A stretch of 64,000 nucleotides of DNA from positions 62,001 through 126,000 of the forward strand of contig NZ_WHNQ01000012.1 in the NCBI RefSeq assembly GCF_009362785.1, given 5' to 3'. Below the pieces are notes generated by a model, which had not been told where the DNA came from, made no database searches, and saw only the letters and a program-made list of their open reading frames with translations. Of this stretch, positions 52,729 to 63,783 are shown piece after piece (position 1 is the stretch's first letter; every line of letters begins with the position of its first letter). The DNA comes from Paraburkholderia atlantica (GTDB taxonomy: Bacteria > Pseudomonadota > Gammaproteobacteria > Burkholderiales > Burkholderiaceae). A program made the position numbers and the translations under genes.

Positions 52729-53595
52729 ATGAGCGACAGGCAACGTCCGGCACCGCCGTTTCCTGAACAGCAGCAGGACCAGACGCCCGGCCGCACGGCC
52801 GGCATGAACCCGCAACCGGACCACGGCGAGAAAACCTACGAAGGTTCGGGGCGTCTCGCTGGCAAGGCAGCGATCGTGACCGGCGGCGACAGCGGCATTG
52901 GCCGCGCGGTCGCGATCGCGTTCGCGCGCGAAGGCGCCGATGTGCTGATCGCCTATCTCGACGAAGAAGAGGATGCGCGCGAGACCGCGCGCTGGGTCGA
53001 GGACGCCGGTCGCAAGGCGGTGCTGGTCGGCGGCGATATCCGCGATCGCCGGCATTGCGATGCGATCGTCGACAAGGCGATCGAGGCATTTGGCCGGCTC
53101 GACGTGGTGGTCAACAACGCGGCGTATCAGATGAGCTATCCGTCGCTCGACGCGATCAGCGACGAAGAATGGGACAAGACCTTCGATACCAACATCGGCG
53201 CGATGTTCAGGATCACGCGCGCGGCGGTCCGCCATATGAAGCCGGGCGGCGCGATCATCAACACGTCGTCGATCAATGCCGATCATCCGAACCCCGGCCT
53301 GATCGCATATGCGACCACCAAGGGCGCGATTCAGAACTTCACCGGCGGCCTCGCGCAATTGCTCGCGGAAAAGGGTATTCGCGCGAACTGCGTGGCGCCG
53401 GGACCGATCTGGACGCCGCTGATTCCCTCGACGATGCCGCCCGACAAGGTCGAGCAGTTCGGCAAGCAGGTGCCGATGAAGCGCCCCGGACAACCGGCGG
53501 AGCTCGCGGCCGCGTATGTGATGCTCGCGTCGGACGAAGCGAGCTACATCTCGGGCGCGACGATTGCCGTGACAGGCGGCGCGCCGATTATTTAG
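52729..53595 (+). CDS. Short-chain dehydrogenase/reductase (YghA-like)
   Basis: The 288-residue SDR has a 45-residue Pro/Gln-rich N-terminal extension, the GRLAGKAAIVTGGDSGIGRAV nucleotide site, NNAAYQM, catalytic Ser in INTSSINAD and Tyr-x3-Lys in IAYATTKGAI. The arrangement resembles YghA/GsiB-associated general stress dehydrogenases that reduce aldehydes. CAACGAGGGAGATCCGAC precedes the ATG. Composition and context suggest a stress-induced role. Confidence 0.88.
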   Translation: MSDRQRPAPPFPEQQQDQTPGRTAGMNPQPDHGEKTYEGSGRLAGKAAIVTGGDSGIGRAVAIAFAREGADVLIAYLDEEEDARETARWVEDAGRKAVLVGGDIRDRRHCDAIVDKAIEAFGRLDVVVNNAAYQMSYPSLDAISDEEWDKTFDTNIGAMFRITRAAVRHMKPGGAIINTSSINADHPNPGLIAYATTKGAIQNFTGGLAQLLAEKGIRANCVAPGPIWTPLIPSTMPPDKVEQFGKQVPMKRPGQPAELAAAYVMLASDEASYISGATIAVTGGAPII

Positions 53596-53681
53596 GTTGT
53601 CGAATCTAAGGAGGCGAGGCTGCCGGCGACCGCGTAGCAGCTTCTCGCAGTGGTTTCCATAACGTCATAAGGGAGAGTGCC

Positions 53682-53999
53682 ATGAAGATCGATGTATCCG
53701 TCAAACTGGGTGCCGCGCTCGTTTCGGGCTGCCTCGCGCTAGGTTTTGCGCAGGCGGGCTTCGCGCAGACCGGTTCCAATCCGTCTACGCAACACGGCAA
53801 GTCCGCCGCAAAACCCGGCGCAAGCCTGGAAGAATCGCGCACGCCGGATACGACCAGCGCAAACGACGCGAACGGTAATGTCGGCGAGTCGGGGGGCGCG
53901 ACCAATGGTGTCGCCGGCAGCGGCAATGGCCGCGCCACCACCACCAAGCGCTTCAAAGGCGCGACGCCGCCGCGCGCGGGTAGCGGGGCGGGGCAATAA
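53682..53999 (+). CDS. Small secreted Ser/Gly-rich protein
   Basis: The 105-residue protein has a signal peptide (MKIDVSVKLGAALVSGCLALGFAQAGFAQ) followed by a Ser/Thr/Asn/Gly-rich mature part without cysteines. AGGGAGAGTGCC precedes the ATG. It is not recognised; it is probably a flexible periplasmic protein. Confidence 0.6.
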   Translation: MKIDVSVKLGAALVSGCLALGFAQAGFAQTGSNPSTQHGKSAAKPGASLEESRTPDTTSANDANGNVGESGGATNGVAGSGNGRATTTKRFKGATPPRAGSGAGQ

Positions 54000-54154
54000 G
54001 CGTTCAGTCGAGCGCGTCGAGCTGGCTCGCGACGCGCCGGACGCCGCGGCGGCATCGCGCTCGCGCGCTGCCGCCGCTTCGCATGGGTTCGAGTTGCAGG
54101 GAGTTTCGACGCGCGTCGCGGTGTTTGCGCGACGCCTTGTGAGGAGGAAATCCG

Positions 54155-54715
54155 ATGGCTACCCCCGATGCTGAAATCGCGCGGGCCGACGCGCCCGCGT
54201 CGCATGCATTGACGTTCGACATCAACGGCGAGACGCATCGCTTCGACGTCGAAGCGTGGACTTCGCTGCTCGACCTGCTGCGCGAGCATGCGCACCTCAC
54301 CGGCACCAAGAAGGGCTGCGATCACGGCCAATGTGGCGCGTGCACGGCGCTCGTCAATGGTCAGCGGATCAATACCTGCCTCGCGCTCGCTGTCGTGTAC
54401 GACGGCGCTTCGATCACGACGATCGAAGGTCTCGCGAACGGCGATACGTTGCATCCGTTGCAGCAGGCGTTCATCGAACACGACGCGTTCCAGTGCGGCT
54501 ACTGTACGCCGGGGCAAATCTGCTCGGCGTACGCGATGCTCGAAGAAGGCCATGCGCGCTGCGCGGACGACGTGCGCGAGCAGATGAGCGGCAATCTGTG
54601 CCGCTGCGGCGCGTATACGAATATCGTCGCCGCGATTCTCGACGCGGCGCATTTCGGCGGCGACGATGCAAGGCAAGACGATCCGGTCGCCAATGAACGC
54701 GGAGCGCGGCCATGA
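54155..54715 (+). CDS. Molybdoenzyme [2Fe-2S] subunit (PaoA/YagT-like)
   Basis: The 186-residue protein has the plant-type [2Fe-2S] motif GCDHGQCGACTALVNG with a further Cys near 75. The second cluster is in CGYCTPGQ and GNLCRCG. It is the electron-transfer subunit of a xanthine oxidase-family aldehyde dehydrogenase. Unlike E. coli PaoA it has no Tat signal, so the enzyme may stay in the cytoplasm. GAGGAGGAAATCCG precedes the ATG. The stop overlaps the FAD-subunit start. Confidence 0.88.
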   Translation: MATPDAEIARADAPASHALTFDINGETHRFDVEAWTSLLDLLREHAHLTGTKKGCDHGQCGACTALVNGQRINTCLALAVVYDGASITTIEGLANGDTLHPLQQAFIEHDAFQCGYCTPGQICSAYAMLEEGHARCADDVREQMSGNLCRCGAYTNIVAAILDAAHFGGDDARQDDPVANERGARP

Positions 54716-55719
54716 ACCGCTTCTCCTACACGCGCGCCGAGGCGGTGCAGGATGCGCTCGAACGGCATCGTTCGGACAAGGCCGCTGCGTTTATCGCGGG
54801 CGGCACGAATCTCGTCGACCTGTTGCGCGAAGACGTGGCGCGGCCGGCTTTGCTCGTCGACATCAACCGTTTGCCGCTCAGGCGGATCGAAGCATCGGCG
54901 CAAGGCGGCCTGATGGTCGGCGCGCTCGTAACGAACAGCGCGCTCGCGTATGACCATACCGTCGCGACGCGCTACCCGTTGCTCGCGAAAGCGATCCTCG
55001 CGGGCGCGTCGCCGCAGATTCGCAACGTCGCGACGGTCGGCGGCAATCTGCTGCAACGCACGCGCTGCTACTACTTCTACGACGTGGGCACGCCGTGCAA
55101 CAAGCGCGAGCCCGGCAGCGGCTGTCCGGCGCTGCACGGCGTGAACCGCATTCACGCGATCCTCGGTGCGAGCGAACACTGCATCGCCGTGCATCCGTCC
55201 GATATGTGCGTGGCGCTGGCGGCACTCGGCGCCACCGTGCATCTGATCGGCAACGACGGCGCGCGCACGCTGCCGTTCGCGGATTTTCACCGGCTGCCTG
55301 GCGATACACCGCATATCGACACCAACTTGCGCGACGACGAACTGGTGAGCGCGATCGAACTGCCGCCGCAAGGATTTGCCGCGCATCACGCATATGTGAA
55401 GGTGCGCGACCGCGCATCGTATGCGTTCGCGCTGGCGTCGGCCGCGGTCGGTGTCGAACTGGATGACGACTCGCGTATCGTCGACGCGCGCTGCGCGCTC
55501 GGCGGCGTCGCGCACAAACCGTGGCGCGATCCCGCCGCCGAAGCCGCACTGCGCGGCGAGACGCTGAACGCGCGGACCTTGCGCGATTTCGCGGCGGCGC
55601 TGCTGCGCGATGCGCGCGCTCAGCGCGACAACGCGTTCAAGATCGAACTCGCGGCGCGCGTGATCGTGCGCGCCTTCGGCGAGGCCACACAACGTTCGTT
55701 CGAGGAGGCCGCGCGATGA
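54712..55719 (+). CDS. Molybdoenzyme FAD subunit (PaoB/YagS-like)
   Basis: The 335-residue protein has the FAD-binding pattern FIAGGTNLVDLLRED and IRNVATVGGNLLQRT, as in the PCMH-type flavin subunit. A segment with RCYYFYDVGTPCNKREPGSGC supplies the extra Cys cluster that in PaoB binds a [4Fe-4S] centre. It starts at 54712, overlapping the previous stop (ATGA), and its own stop overlaps the large-subunit start. Confidence 0.9.
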   Translation: MNRFSYTRAEAVQDALERHRSDKAAAFIAGGTNLVDLLREDVARPALLVDINRLPLRRIEASAQGGLMVGALVTNSALAYDHTVATRYPLLAKAILAGASPQIRNVATVGGNLLQRTRCYYFYDVGTPCNKREPGSGCPALHGVNRIHAILGASEHCIAVHPSDMCVALAALGATVHLIGNDGARTLPFADFHRLPGDTPHIDTNLRDDELVSAIELPPQGFAAHHAYVKVRDRASYAFALASAAVGVELDDDSRIVDARCALGGVAHKPWRDPAAEAALRGETLNARTLRDFAAALLRDARAQRDNAFKIELAARVIVRAFGEATQRSFEEAAR

Positions 55720-57977
55720 ACCGTGCCGAAACCTTGCCGTCGACAGGCAACCCGAAGCCCGCGATCGGCGTGCCGCATTCACGTGTAGACGGACCGGCCA
55801 AAGTGACCGGTGCCGCGCAATATGCGGCCGAGTTTGGTGCCGAAGGGCTCGTGTACGGCGTGGTCGTGTCGGGCACGATCGCGACGGGCAAGATCGTGTC
55901 GATCGATACCACGGCCGCCGAGGCGCTGCCCGGCGTGCTGCTCGTGCTCACCCATCGCAAGCGCCCGGCGCTGCCGGCAGACGCCGACGCGTTCAAGGAC
56001 ATGATCGCGCCGAGCGGCACGCCATTGAGGCCGCTGTGGGACGAGCGCGTGTGGTACAGCGGGCAGCCGGTCGCGCTGGTGGTCGCGCAGTCGCTCGAAC
56101 TCGCGCGTTACGCGGCGTCGCTGGTGCGGGTGCGCTACGAAGCCGCTTCTCATCAGACCGACATCGAGGCGGCGTTGATGAGCGCCGTGCCGCCGTCGGC
56201 CGGGAAGGGCGGCTTCGATCCGCCGCCGCCCGAGCGTGGCGACCCGCGCAAAGCGCTGGCCGATGCCAAGGTGCGCGTAGACGCGTTCTACACGACGCCC
56301 GCGGAATACCACAATCCGATGGAAATGCACGGCTGTACCGTGGTGCCCGATGCACGAGGACACTTGACCGTCTACGAGAAGACTCAGGGCGTCGTCAATA
56401 CGAAGGGCTATCTGCAGCGCGTGTTCGGTTTGAAAGACGACGAAGTGCAGGTGGTGTCGCCGTTCGTCGGCGGCGCGTTCGGCTCCGGCTTGCGGCCGCA
56501 ATATCATCTGGCGCTCGCGGTGATGGCCGCGCGCGAACTGAAGAAGCCCGTACGCGTCACATTGACCCGGCAGCAGATGTTCACCTTCGCGCATCGGCCG
56601 CAGTCAGTGCAGCGCGTCGCGCTCGGCGCGTCCGCGGATGGCCGCCTGCAGGCGGTGATCCACGAGGCGGTGTCGGAGACCTCGCGCTACGAGGAGTTCT
56701 GCGACGTGGTGGTCAACTGGGCGGGGCAGCTGTATCGAAGCGACAACGTGTCGATGGGCTACAAGGTCGCGAAGCTCGACGTGCCGACCCCGGCCGACAT
56801 GCGCGCGCCCGGCGCGACACAAGGGCTCTTTCCGCTCGAAGTCGCGATGGACGAACTCGCCGAGGCATTGCGAATGGACCCGCTCGAATTGCGGCTCGTC
56901 AACTATGCGGAGCGCGACGCGAACAAGAACCTGCCGTTTTCGAGCAAGGCGCTGCGCGACTGCTATCGCGAAGGCGCGGCCCGCTTCGGCTGGGCCGGGC
57001 GGCCGCTCGAACCGCGCGCACGCCGCGAAGGCAACGAGTTGATCGGCTGGGGCATGGCGACCGGCGCGTGGGACGCGATGCAGAACAAAGCGGCCGCCCG
57101 CGCGGTGCTGACGCCAGACGGGCGCGTCAGAGTCTCGAGCTCGACCGCCGATATCGGCACCGGCACCTACACCGCGATGACGCAGATCGCCGCCGATGCG
57201 CTCGGCGTGCCGCTCGCCGACGTCAGCTTCGAACTCGGTGATACGCGGCTGCCGAAGGCGCCGATCGAGGGCGGATCGTGGACGGTGTCGTCAGTGGGCA
57301 GCGCAGTCGATGCGGCCTGCACGCGCCTGCACAACCGTCTGGTCGAACTGGCGCGCGAATATGGCGGTGCGCGCTTCGCGTCGGCGGATCGCGAAGCAGT
57401 GCGACGCGAGCGCAAGCAGCTCGTGTGCGGCCCGCACGCGGACGACTCGATCGCGATCGCGACGCTGCTCGAACGCGCCGGACTCGATGAACTCGAAGAG
57501 CAGGCGAGCGTGAAGCCGCACGTCAAGCAGCAGGCGTATTCGATGGGCACGCATTCGGCGGTGTTCGCCGAAGTGCGCGTCGACGAAACGCTCGGCATCG
57601 TGCGCGTGACGCGCGTAGTCAGCGCGGTCGCGGCGGGGCGCATCGTCAATCCGAAGACGGCGGGCAATCAGGTCGCGGGCGGCGTCGTGTGGGGCATCAG
57701 CATGGCGTTGCACGAGCACGGCCAGTTCGATCACGTGCTCGGACGGCAGATGAATCACAACCTCGCCGAATATCACATGCCCGTGAACGCCGATATTCAC
57801 GAGATCGACGTGCTGTTCGTCGACGAGCGCGACGACATCGTCAATCCGCTCGGCGTCAAAGGCGTCGGAGAAATCGGCGTGGTGGGCGTGGCCGCGGCGG
57901 TCTGCAACGCGATCTGGCATGCGACCGGCAAACGTATCCGCGATTTGCCCATTACGCCCGACAAGCTGCTCGGCTGA
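55716..57977 (+). CDS. Molybdoenzyme large subunit (PaoC/YagR-like)
   Basis: The 753-residue protein is of xanthine-dehydrogenase large-subunit type: SRVDGPAKVTGAAQYAAE near the start, PFVGGAFGSGL in the middle and KGVGEIGVVGVAAAV near the end, the latter with the conserved catalytic Glu. It binds the molybdenum cofactor and oxidises aldehydes. The three genes overlap by four bases each. The maturation factor PaoD is not in the window. The substrate range cannot be read from sequence. Confidence 0.9.
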   Translation: MNRAETLPSTGNPKPAIGVPHSRVDGPAKVTGAAQYAAEFGAEGLVYGVVVSGTIATGKIVSIDTTAAEALPGVLLVLTHRKRPALPADADAFKDMIAPSGTPLRPLWDERVWYSGQPVALVVAQSLELARYAASLVRVRYEAASHQTDIEAALMSAVPPSAGKGGFDPPPPERGDPRKALADAKVRVDAFYTTPAEYHNPMEMHGCTVVPDARGHLTVYEKTQGVVNTKGYLQRVFGLKDDEVQVVSPFVGGAFGSGLRPQYHLALAVMAARELKKPVRVTLTRQQMFTFAHRPQSVQRVALGASADGRLQAVIHEAVSETSRYEEFCDVVVNWAGQLYRSDNVSMGYKVAKLDVPTPADMRAPGATQGLFPLEVAMDELAEALRMDPLELRLVNYAERDANKNLPFSSKALRDCYREGAARFGWAGRPLEPRARREGNELIGWGMATGAWDAMQNKAAARAVLTPDGRVRVSSSTADIGTGTYTAMTQIAADALGVPLADVSFELGDTRLPKAPIEGGSWTVSSVGSAVDAACTRLHNRLVELAREYGGARFASADREAVRRERKQLVCGPHADDSIAIATLLERAGLDELEEQASVKPHVKQQAYSMGTHSAVFAEVRVDETLGIVRVTRVVSAVAAGRIVNPKTAGNQVAGGVVWGISMALHEHGQFDHVLGRQMNHNLAEYHMPVNADIHEIDVLFVDERDDIVNPLGVKGVGEIGVVGVAAAVCNAIWHATGKRIRDLPITPDKLLG

Positions 57978-57983
57978 CGGCCC

Positions 57984-58014
57984 GTTGCCGCGTCGATCGA
58001 TTCGACGCGGCAAC
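57984..58014. terminator. Convergent terminator between the paoC-like and PRC-barrel genes
   Basis: GTTGCCGCGTCGA (57984-57996) and TCGACGCGGCAAC (58002-58014) form a perfect 13-bp stem with a 5-nt loop, between two genes that face each other, so it may serve both. Confidence 0.75.
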
Positions 58015-58021
58015 GCCGTGC

Positions 58022-58444
58022 TCAATCCGCGTACTTGAACTCCGGCAACGCCTCGAGCGATTTCTTCGTCCCGTCGGGCAGCACGATACGTCGGTTGTCG
58101 ATCTGCAGATCATTGAACGGCACCGCGACCAGATGCTTTCCCAGCCCGAGAAAGCCGCCGACCGACAGGATCGCGTAGGTGGTGCGCTCTGTGCCCGGCG
58201 ACACGATCAGATCGTCGAGCGTGCCGATGTTGTCCTTGTTGCGGTTGTACACGTCCGCGCCCGACAGCTTCGACGCGCGATAGCCGCTCGCCAGCTGCAC
58301 GACGTCCGTGCGTTTTTCGGTGATCGCCTGCGGCGCGCCTTGCGCGAACGCGCTGCCGCCTGTGCCCAACGCGGAAATCAGCGTAATGGCGGCGAGAAGC
58401 GATGCGGAAGCGGCCAGCGGTTTGATCTGCGTGTTGCGCATCAT
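58022..58444 (-). CDS. Exported PRC-barrel-domain protein
   Basis: The 140-residue protein has a signal peptide (to about AFAQ, residue 35). A PRC-barrel domain follows with ASKLSGADVYNRNKDNIGTL, DDLIVSPGT and VAVPFNDLQID. PRC barrels appear in ribosome-maturation factors and photosynthetic reaction centres, but exported versions in proteobacteria are of unknown role. GGGAGAACACAG precedes tandem ATGs at 58444 and 58441. Confidence 0.8.
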   Translation of the reverse strand: MMRNTQIKPLAASASLLAAITLISALGTGGSAFAQGAPQAITEKRTDVVQLASGYRASKLSGADVYNRNKDNIGTLDDLIVSPGTERTTYAILSVGGFLGLGKHLVAVPFNDLQIDNRRIVLPDGTKKSLEALPEFKYAD

Positions 58445-58737
58445 CTGTGTTCTCCCTGATTGCTGTCGTGGCGTTTCGATGGCGCGAAACGCGTGCGCCT
58501 TGCCGCTGTGGTGCAAATCTCATGCCGCGACTTTGACCGGACGGAAAGGAAGAGCGATCAGGCCCATAAGTTGCTGTCTAACCCGGCCTGCGGTGCGCGC
58601 TGTGCAATGTCCGGCGCGTTCGCCCCAAATGCCTACACTGGAATAACGAGCAGCCAGGAATACGTGGAAAGGCAGTTGAAAAAAAGCACATGCATGACCC
58701 CGAGATACGAACCTCCTTGCATCCACTGAGAACACCT

Positions 58738-60951
<2,214 letters not shown>

Positions 60952-61102
60952 TCGAAGTGGGCGAGCAATGCCAGTTCCGTTGCACGAGCGGGCCGCAGCT
61001 CGGGTACAAGGTTTGCTCCCTGTGTTGTTGACGACACGCACGCGTCTCCGATCTTCGCGACGATAGGCGCGCGCACGCAAACAGCCAAGCTGGGGTGAAC
61101 AA

Positions 61103-61279
61103 ATGGAACATGAACCGAGCGTCGACGAGCAGATCCGCATGCGCGCCTACTATCTGTGGGAGCAGGCGGCCGAGCCGAAGGGCACGCCCGAGCAATACTG
61201 GGAGCAGGCGCGCAGTGAGATCGAGAAAGAGGCACCACCGGTCGAGAGCGGGCCGGTGTCGGGCGATACGATGAAATAG
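61103..61279 (+). CDS. DUF2934 small protein
   Basis: This 58-residue ORF begins MEHEPSVDEQIRMRAYYLWE and contains GTPEQYWEQARSEIE, the DUF2934 pattern of a short helical protein common in proteobacteria. It is below the usual gene-calling limit. Function unknown. A hairpin follows the stop. Confidence 0.8.
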   Translation: MEHEPSVDEQIRMRAYYLWEQAAEPKGTPEQYWEQARSEIEKEAPPVESGPVSGDTMK

Positions 61280-61280
61280 G

Positions 61281-61305
61281 CGTTACTCGACCTTCCTGAG
61301 TAACG
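61281..61305 (+). terminator. Hairpin after the DUF2934 gene
   Basis: CGTTACTC (61281-61288) and GAGTAACG (61298-61305) form a perfect 8-bp stem with a 9-nt loop one base after the stop codon. No T-run follows, so the terminator assignment is moderate. Confidence 0.45.
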
Positions 61306-61373
61306 AGACTCTGAGCCGGCGCATCGCGCGCGGCTCAGGGACCGCTTTCCCATGCCCGATCTTCCTCCACGAG

Positions 61374-63440
61374 ATGAACGACACACCCGAGCCGCGCGCC
61401 ACCAGCCCCGCCGCGCGCATTCAGGCGGCGTCCGCCGCATTCGGTATCGAGGGCCTCGTCACGTTCGTCGTGGCGGTGATCGCGGTCGCATGCCTGTACT
61501 TCGCGAGCGCGGTGATGATTCCGATCACGCTCGCGATCCTGCTGAGTTTTCTCGTCGCGCCGCTCGCCGATGCACTGTGCCGGCTAAAACTCGGTCATGT
61601 CGCGTCGGTGTGCGCGGCGGTGCTGATCTCGGTGTCGGTGATCGCGCTGTTGTGCGCGGTGATCGCCACCCAGTTGACCGATCTCGCGGCCGGCATGCCG
61701 CGCTATCAGGCAACTATCCAGCACAAGCTCGATACCGTGCACAGTCTGACGATCGGCAAGCTGAACCGTTTCGCTAGCGAGGCAGGCCAGGCGTTGCAGC
61801 GCGCGACGATCGAGCCGCCGCAGTTGAGAGCGCCGAGCGGCGCGGCGGCCGCCGTGAGCCCGCAGGCATCGACGGCGGTGCCGGTGGAAGTGCGCGAACC
61901 GGTGCCGACGCCGTTCGAGCTCGCGCGGCGCGTGCTGTCGCCTGCCATCAGTCCGTTGGAAACCGCGTTCATCGTTTTCGTCGTCACGATCGTGATCCTG
62001 CTGCAACGCGACGACCTGCGCGATCGCGCGATCCGGCTGTTCGGCTCGCGCGACCTGCATCGCACGACCACGGTGATGGACGAGACCGCGCGGCGTCTGA
62101 GCCGCTACTTCGTGTCGCAGCTCGGCGTGAACACCGGCGTCGGCGTCGTGATCGGCGCGGGGCTCTTGCTGATCGGCGTGCCGAGCCCGATCCTGTGGGG
62201 CATTCTCGCGGCGCTGCTGCGGCTCGTACCCTACGTCGGCATCTGGATCGCGGCGATACTGCCCACCGCGCTTGCCGCCGCGGTCAGTCCCGGCTGGGAG
62301 ATGGCGATCTGGTCGCTGGTGCTGTTCGTGGTCGCCGAGCTGGCGGTGGGGCAGGTGGTCGAGCCGCTGCTGTATGGGCGCAGCACTGGCCTGTCGCCGT
62401 TTTCGGTGGTGGTCGCGGCGATCTTCTGGAGCTGGATCTGGGGGCCGATCGGTCTGATCCTGTCGACTCCGTTGACGCTGTGTCTGCTGGTGATCGGCCG
62501 CCATGTGCGGCGTCTCGAGTTTCTCGACGTGCTGCTCGGCGATCAGCCTCCGCTGACGCCGGTCGAAAACTTCTATCAACGCGCGCTCGCCGGCGATCCG
62601 GATGAAGCGATCGAGCAGGCCGAAGTGCTGCTGCGTGATCGCTCGTTGTCGGCCTATTACGACGAAGTCGCGATCAAGGGCTTGCGGCTCGCCGCCAGCG
62701 ACGTAACGAGCGGCAGCGTGACGAGCGCGCAGCTCGCACGCATCGAATCGACGACCAACGACTTGGTCGACGGCCTCGACGGCTACGAGGATCGCGAGCC
62801 CGCACCGCTCCCGACGCAGCAGAGCTGGGGCGCGCTGGGGCCGCTGGCGCCCACCGACGAAACGCAGCCCGCGCGGACGATGCCACGATCGGTCGACGCC
62901 ACGAGCAGTGGCGTGAGCACCAGGACGGTCACGCCAGAGCAGACTCACGGCCCGCAGCAGGGGCCGAGCAGCGAACCGTCCGTTGCCGCGCCCGTATTCG
63001 CGTGGCATGCGCTGACGAGCCGCGTGTTGTGCCTGCCGGGCCGTGGTCCGCTCGATGCACTCGCGACGGTCATCCTGCTGCAGCTGCTCGGCAAGCACGG
63101 CTTCGCGGCACGCTCGCTGCCGCACGAGGCGGTGTCGCGCGCGTCGATCGACAGCCTCGAGGCGGACGACGTCGGCATCGTCTGCCTTCTGTATCTGCAG
63201 ATCGACGGCATTCCGTCGCATCTGCGCAATCTGATCCGGCGCATTCGCGCGCGCTTGCCGAACGTGTCGATCGTGGTCGGCCTGTGGGCACCTGAAGAGA
63301 TGCAGCAGTGGAGCGCGGAACAGCAAGAGTCGCTGGAAGCGGATTGCGCAGTGACGTCGTTGCAGCAGATGCTAGCCGCGTGCCGTCACCTCAATGCGAC
63401 GCGCACGGTGATTGCGGAGCCGCAGTTCGAGCATGGCTGA
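61374..63440 (+). CDS. AI-2E family membrane protein with long C-terminal extension
   Basis: The 688-residue protein has an N-terminal AI-2E/PerM domain (about 25-390) with some eight membrane helices. VIPITLAILLSFLVAPLADAL and a long loop are followed by QLGVNTGVGVVIGAGLL and VEPLLYGRSTGLSPFSVVV. Typical members end near residue 370. Here about 300 further residues follow: a Ser/Thr-rich linker (about 480-535) and a cytoplasmic alpha/beta domain (about 541-650) with LCLPGRGPLDALATVILLQL, which looks like a B12-binding-type Rossmann fold. The substrate is unknown. Confidence 0.85.
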   Translation: MNDTPEPRATSPAARIQAASAAFGIEGLVTFVVAVIAVACLYFASAVMIPITLAILLSFLVAPLADALCRLKLGHVASVCAAVLISVSVIALLCAVIATQLTDLAAGMPRYQATIQHKLDTVHSLTIGKLNRFASEAGQALQRATIEPPQLRAPSGAAAAVSPQASTAVPVEVREPVPTPFELARRVLSPAISPLETAFIVFVVTIVILLQRDDLRDRAIRLFGSRDLHRTTTVMDETARRLSRYFVSQLGVNTGVGVVIGAGLLLIGVPSPILWGILAALLRLVPYVGIWIAAILPTALAAAVSPGWEMAIWSLVLFVVAELAVGQVVEPLLYGRSTGLSPFSVVVAAIFWSWIWGPIGLILSTPLTLCLLVIGRHVRRLEFLDVLLGDQPPLTPVENFYQRALAGDPDEAIEQAEVLLRDRSLSAYYDEVAIKGLRLAASDVTSGSVTSAQLARIESTTNDLVDGLDGYEDREPAPLPTQQSWGALGPLAPTDETQPARTMPRSVDATSSGVSTRTVTPEQTHGPQQGPSSEPSVAAPVFAWHALTSRVLCLPGRGPLDALATVILLQLLGKHGFAARSLPHEAVSRASIDSLEADDVGIVCLLYLQIDGIPSHLRNLIRRIRARLPNVSIVVGLWAPEEMQQWSAEQQESLEADCAVTSLQQMLAACRHLNATRTVIAEPQFEHG

Positions 63441-63569
63441 GGCGTTGCGGCCTTGCTGTTTTGCGGCCTCGCCGCATCGCGGCCGGTTATCCGCCACTGC
63501 CTGGCGGCGTCGCCGCATCCGCATCGCTCTGCCAGCCGCACGGGCAGCGCGTACCGCGCTGCCTCGCGA

Positions 63570-63743
63570 CTATTGACCGGCCGGCTTGTCGTGCCCGGCC
63601 TCTGCTTTGTCCTGCTCCGGCTCGATCTTCGTGGTGCCGCCCGTCGAAGGCGGGTCGCTAGCCGGGAAGCTGTCCTCGACCTGCTCGTCGATCTGCTGTT
63701 CGCTCTTTTCCGGGTGCGGATGCTGTTCCTTATGTGTCGTCAT
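63570..63743 (-). CDS. Small acidic hydrophilic protein (FPASDPPS motif)
   Basis: The 57-residue protein begins MTTHKEQHPHPEKSEQQ and contains VEDSFPASDPPS, a motif found in short hydrophilic proteins of many proteobacteria. It is probably disordered and stress related. GAAAGGAGCCACC precedes the ATG at 63743. It lies 40 bases downstream of the reductase fragment on the same strand. Confidence 0.7.
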   Translation of the reverse strand: MTTHKEQHPHPEKSEQQIDEQVEDSFPASDPPSTGGTTKIEPEQDKAEAGHDKPAGQ

Positions 63744-63783
63744 GGTGGCTCCTTTCTGCAAGGTTGAACGGCAAGGCGATGGC

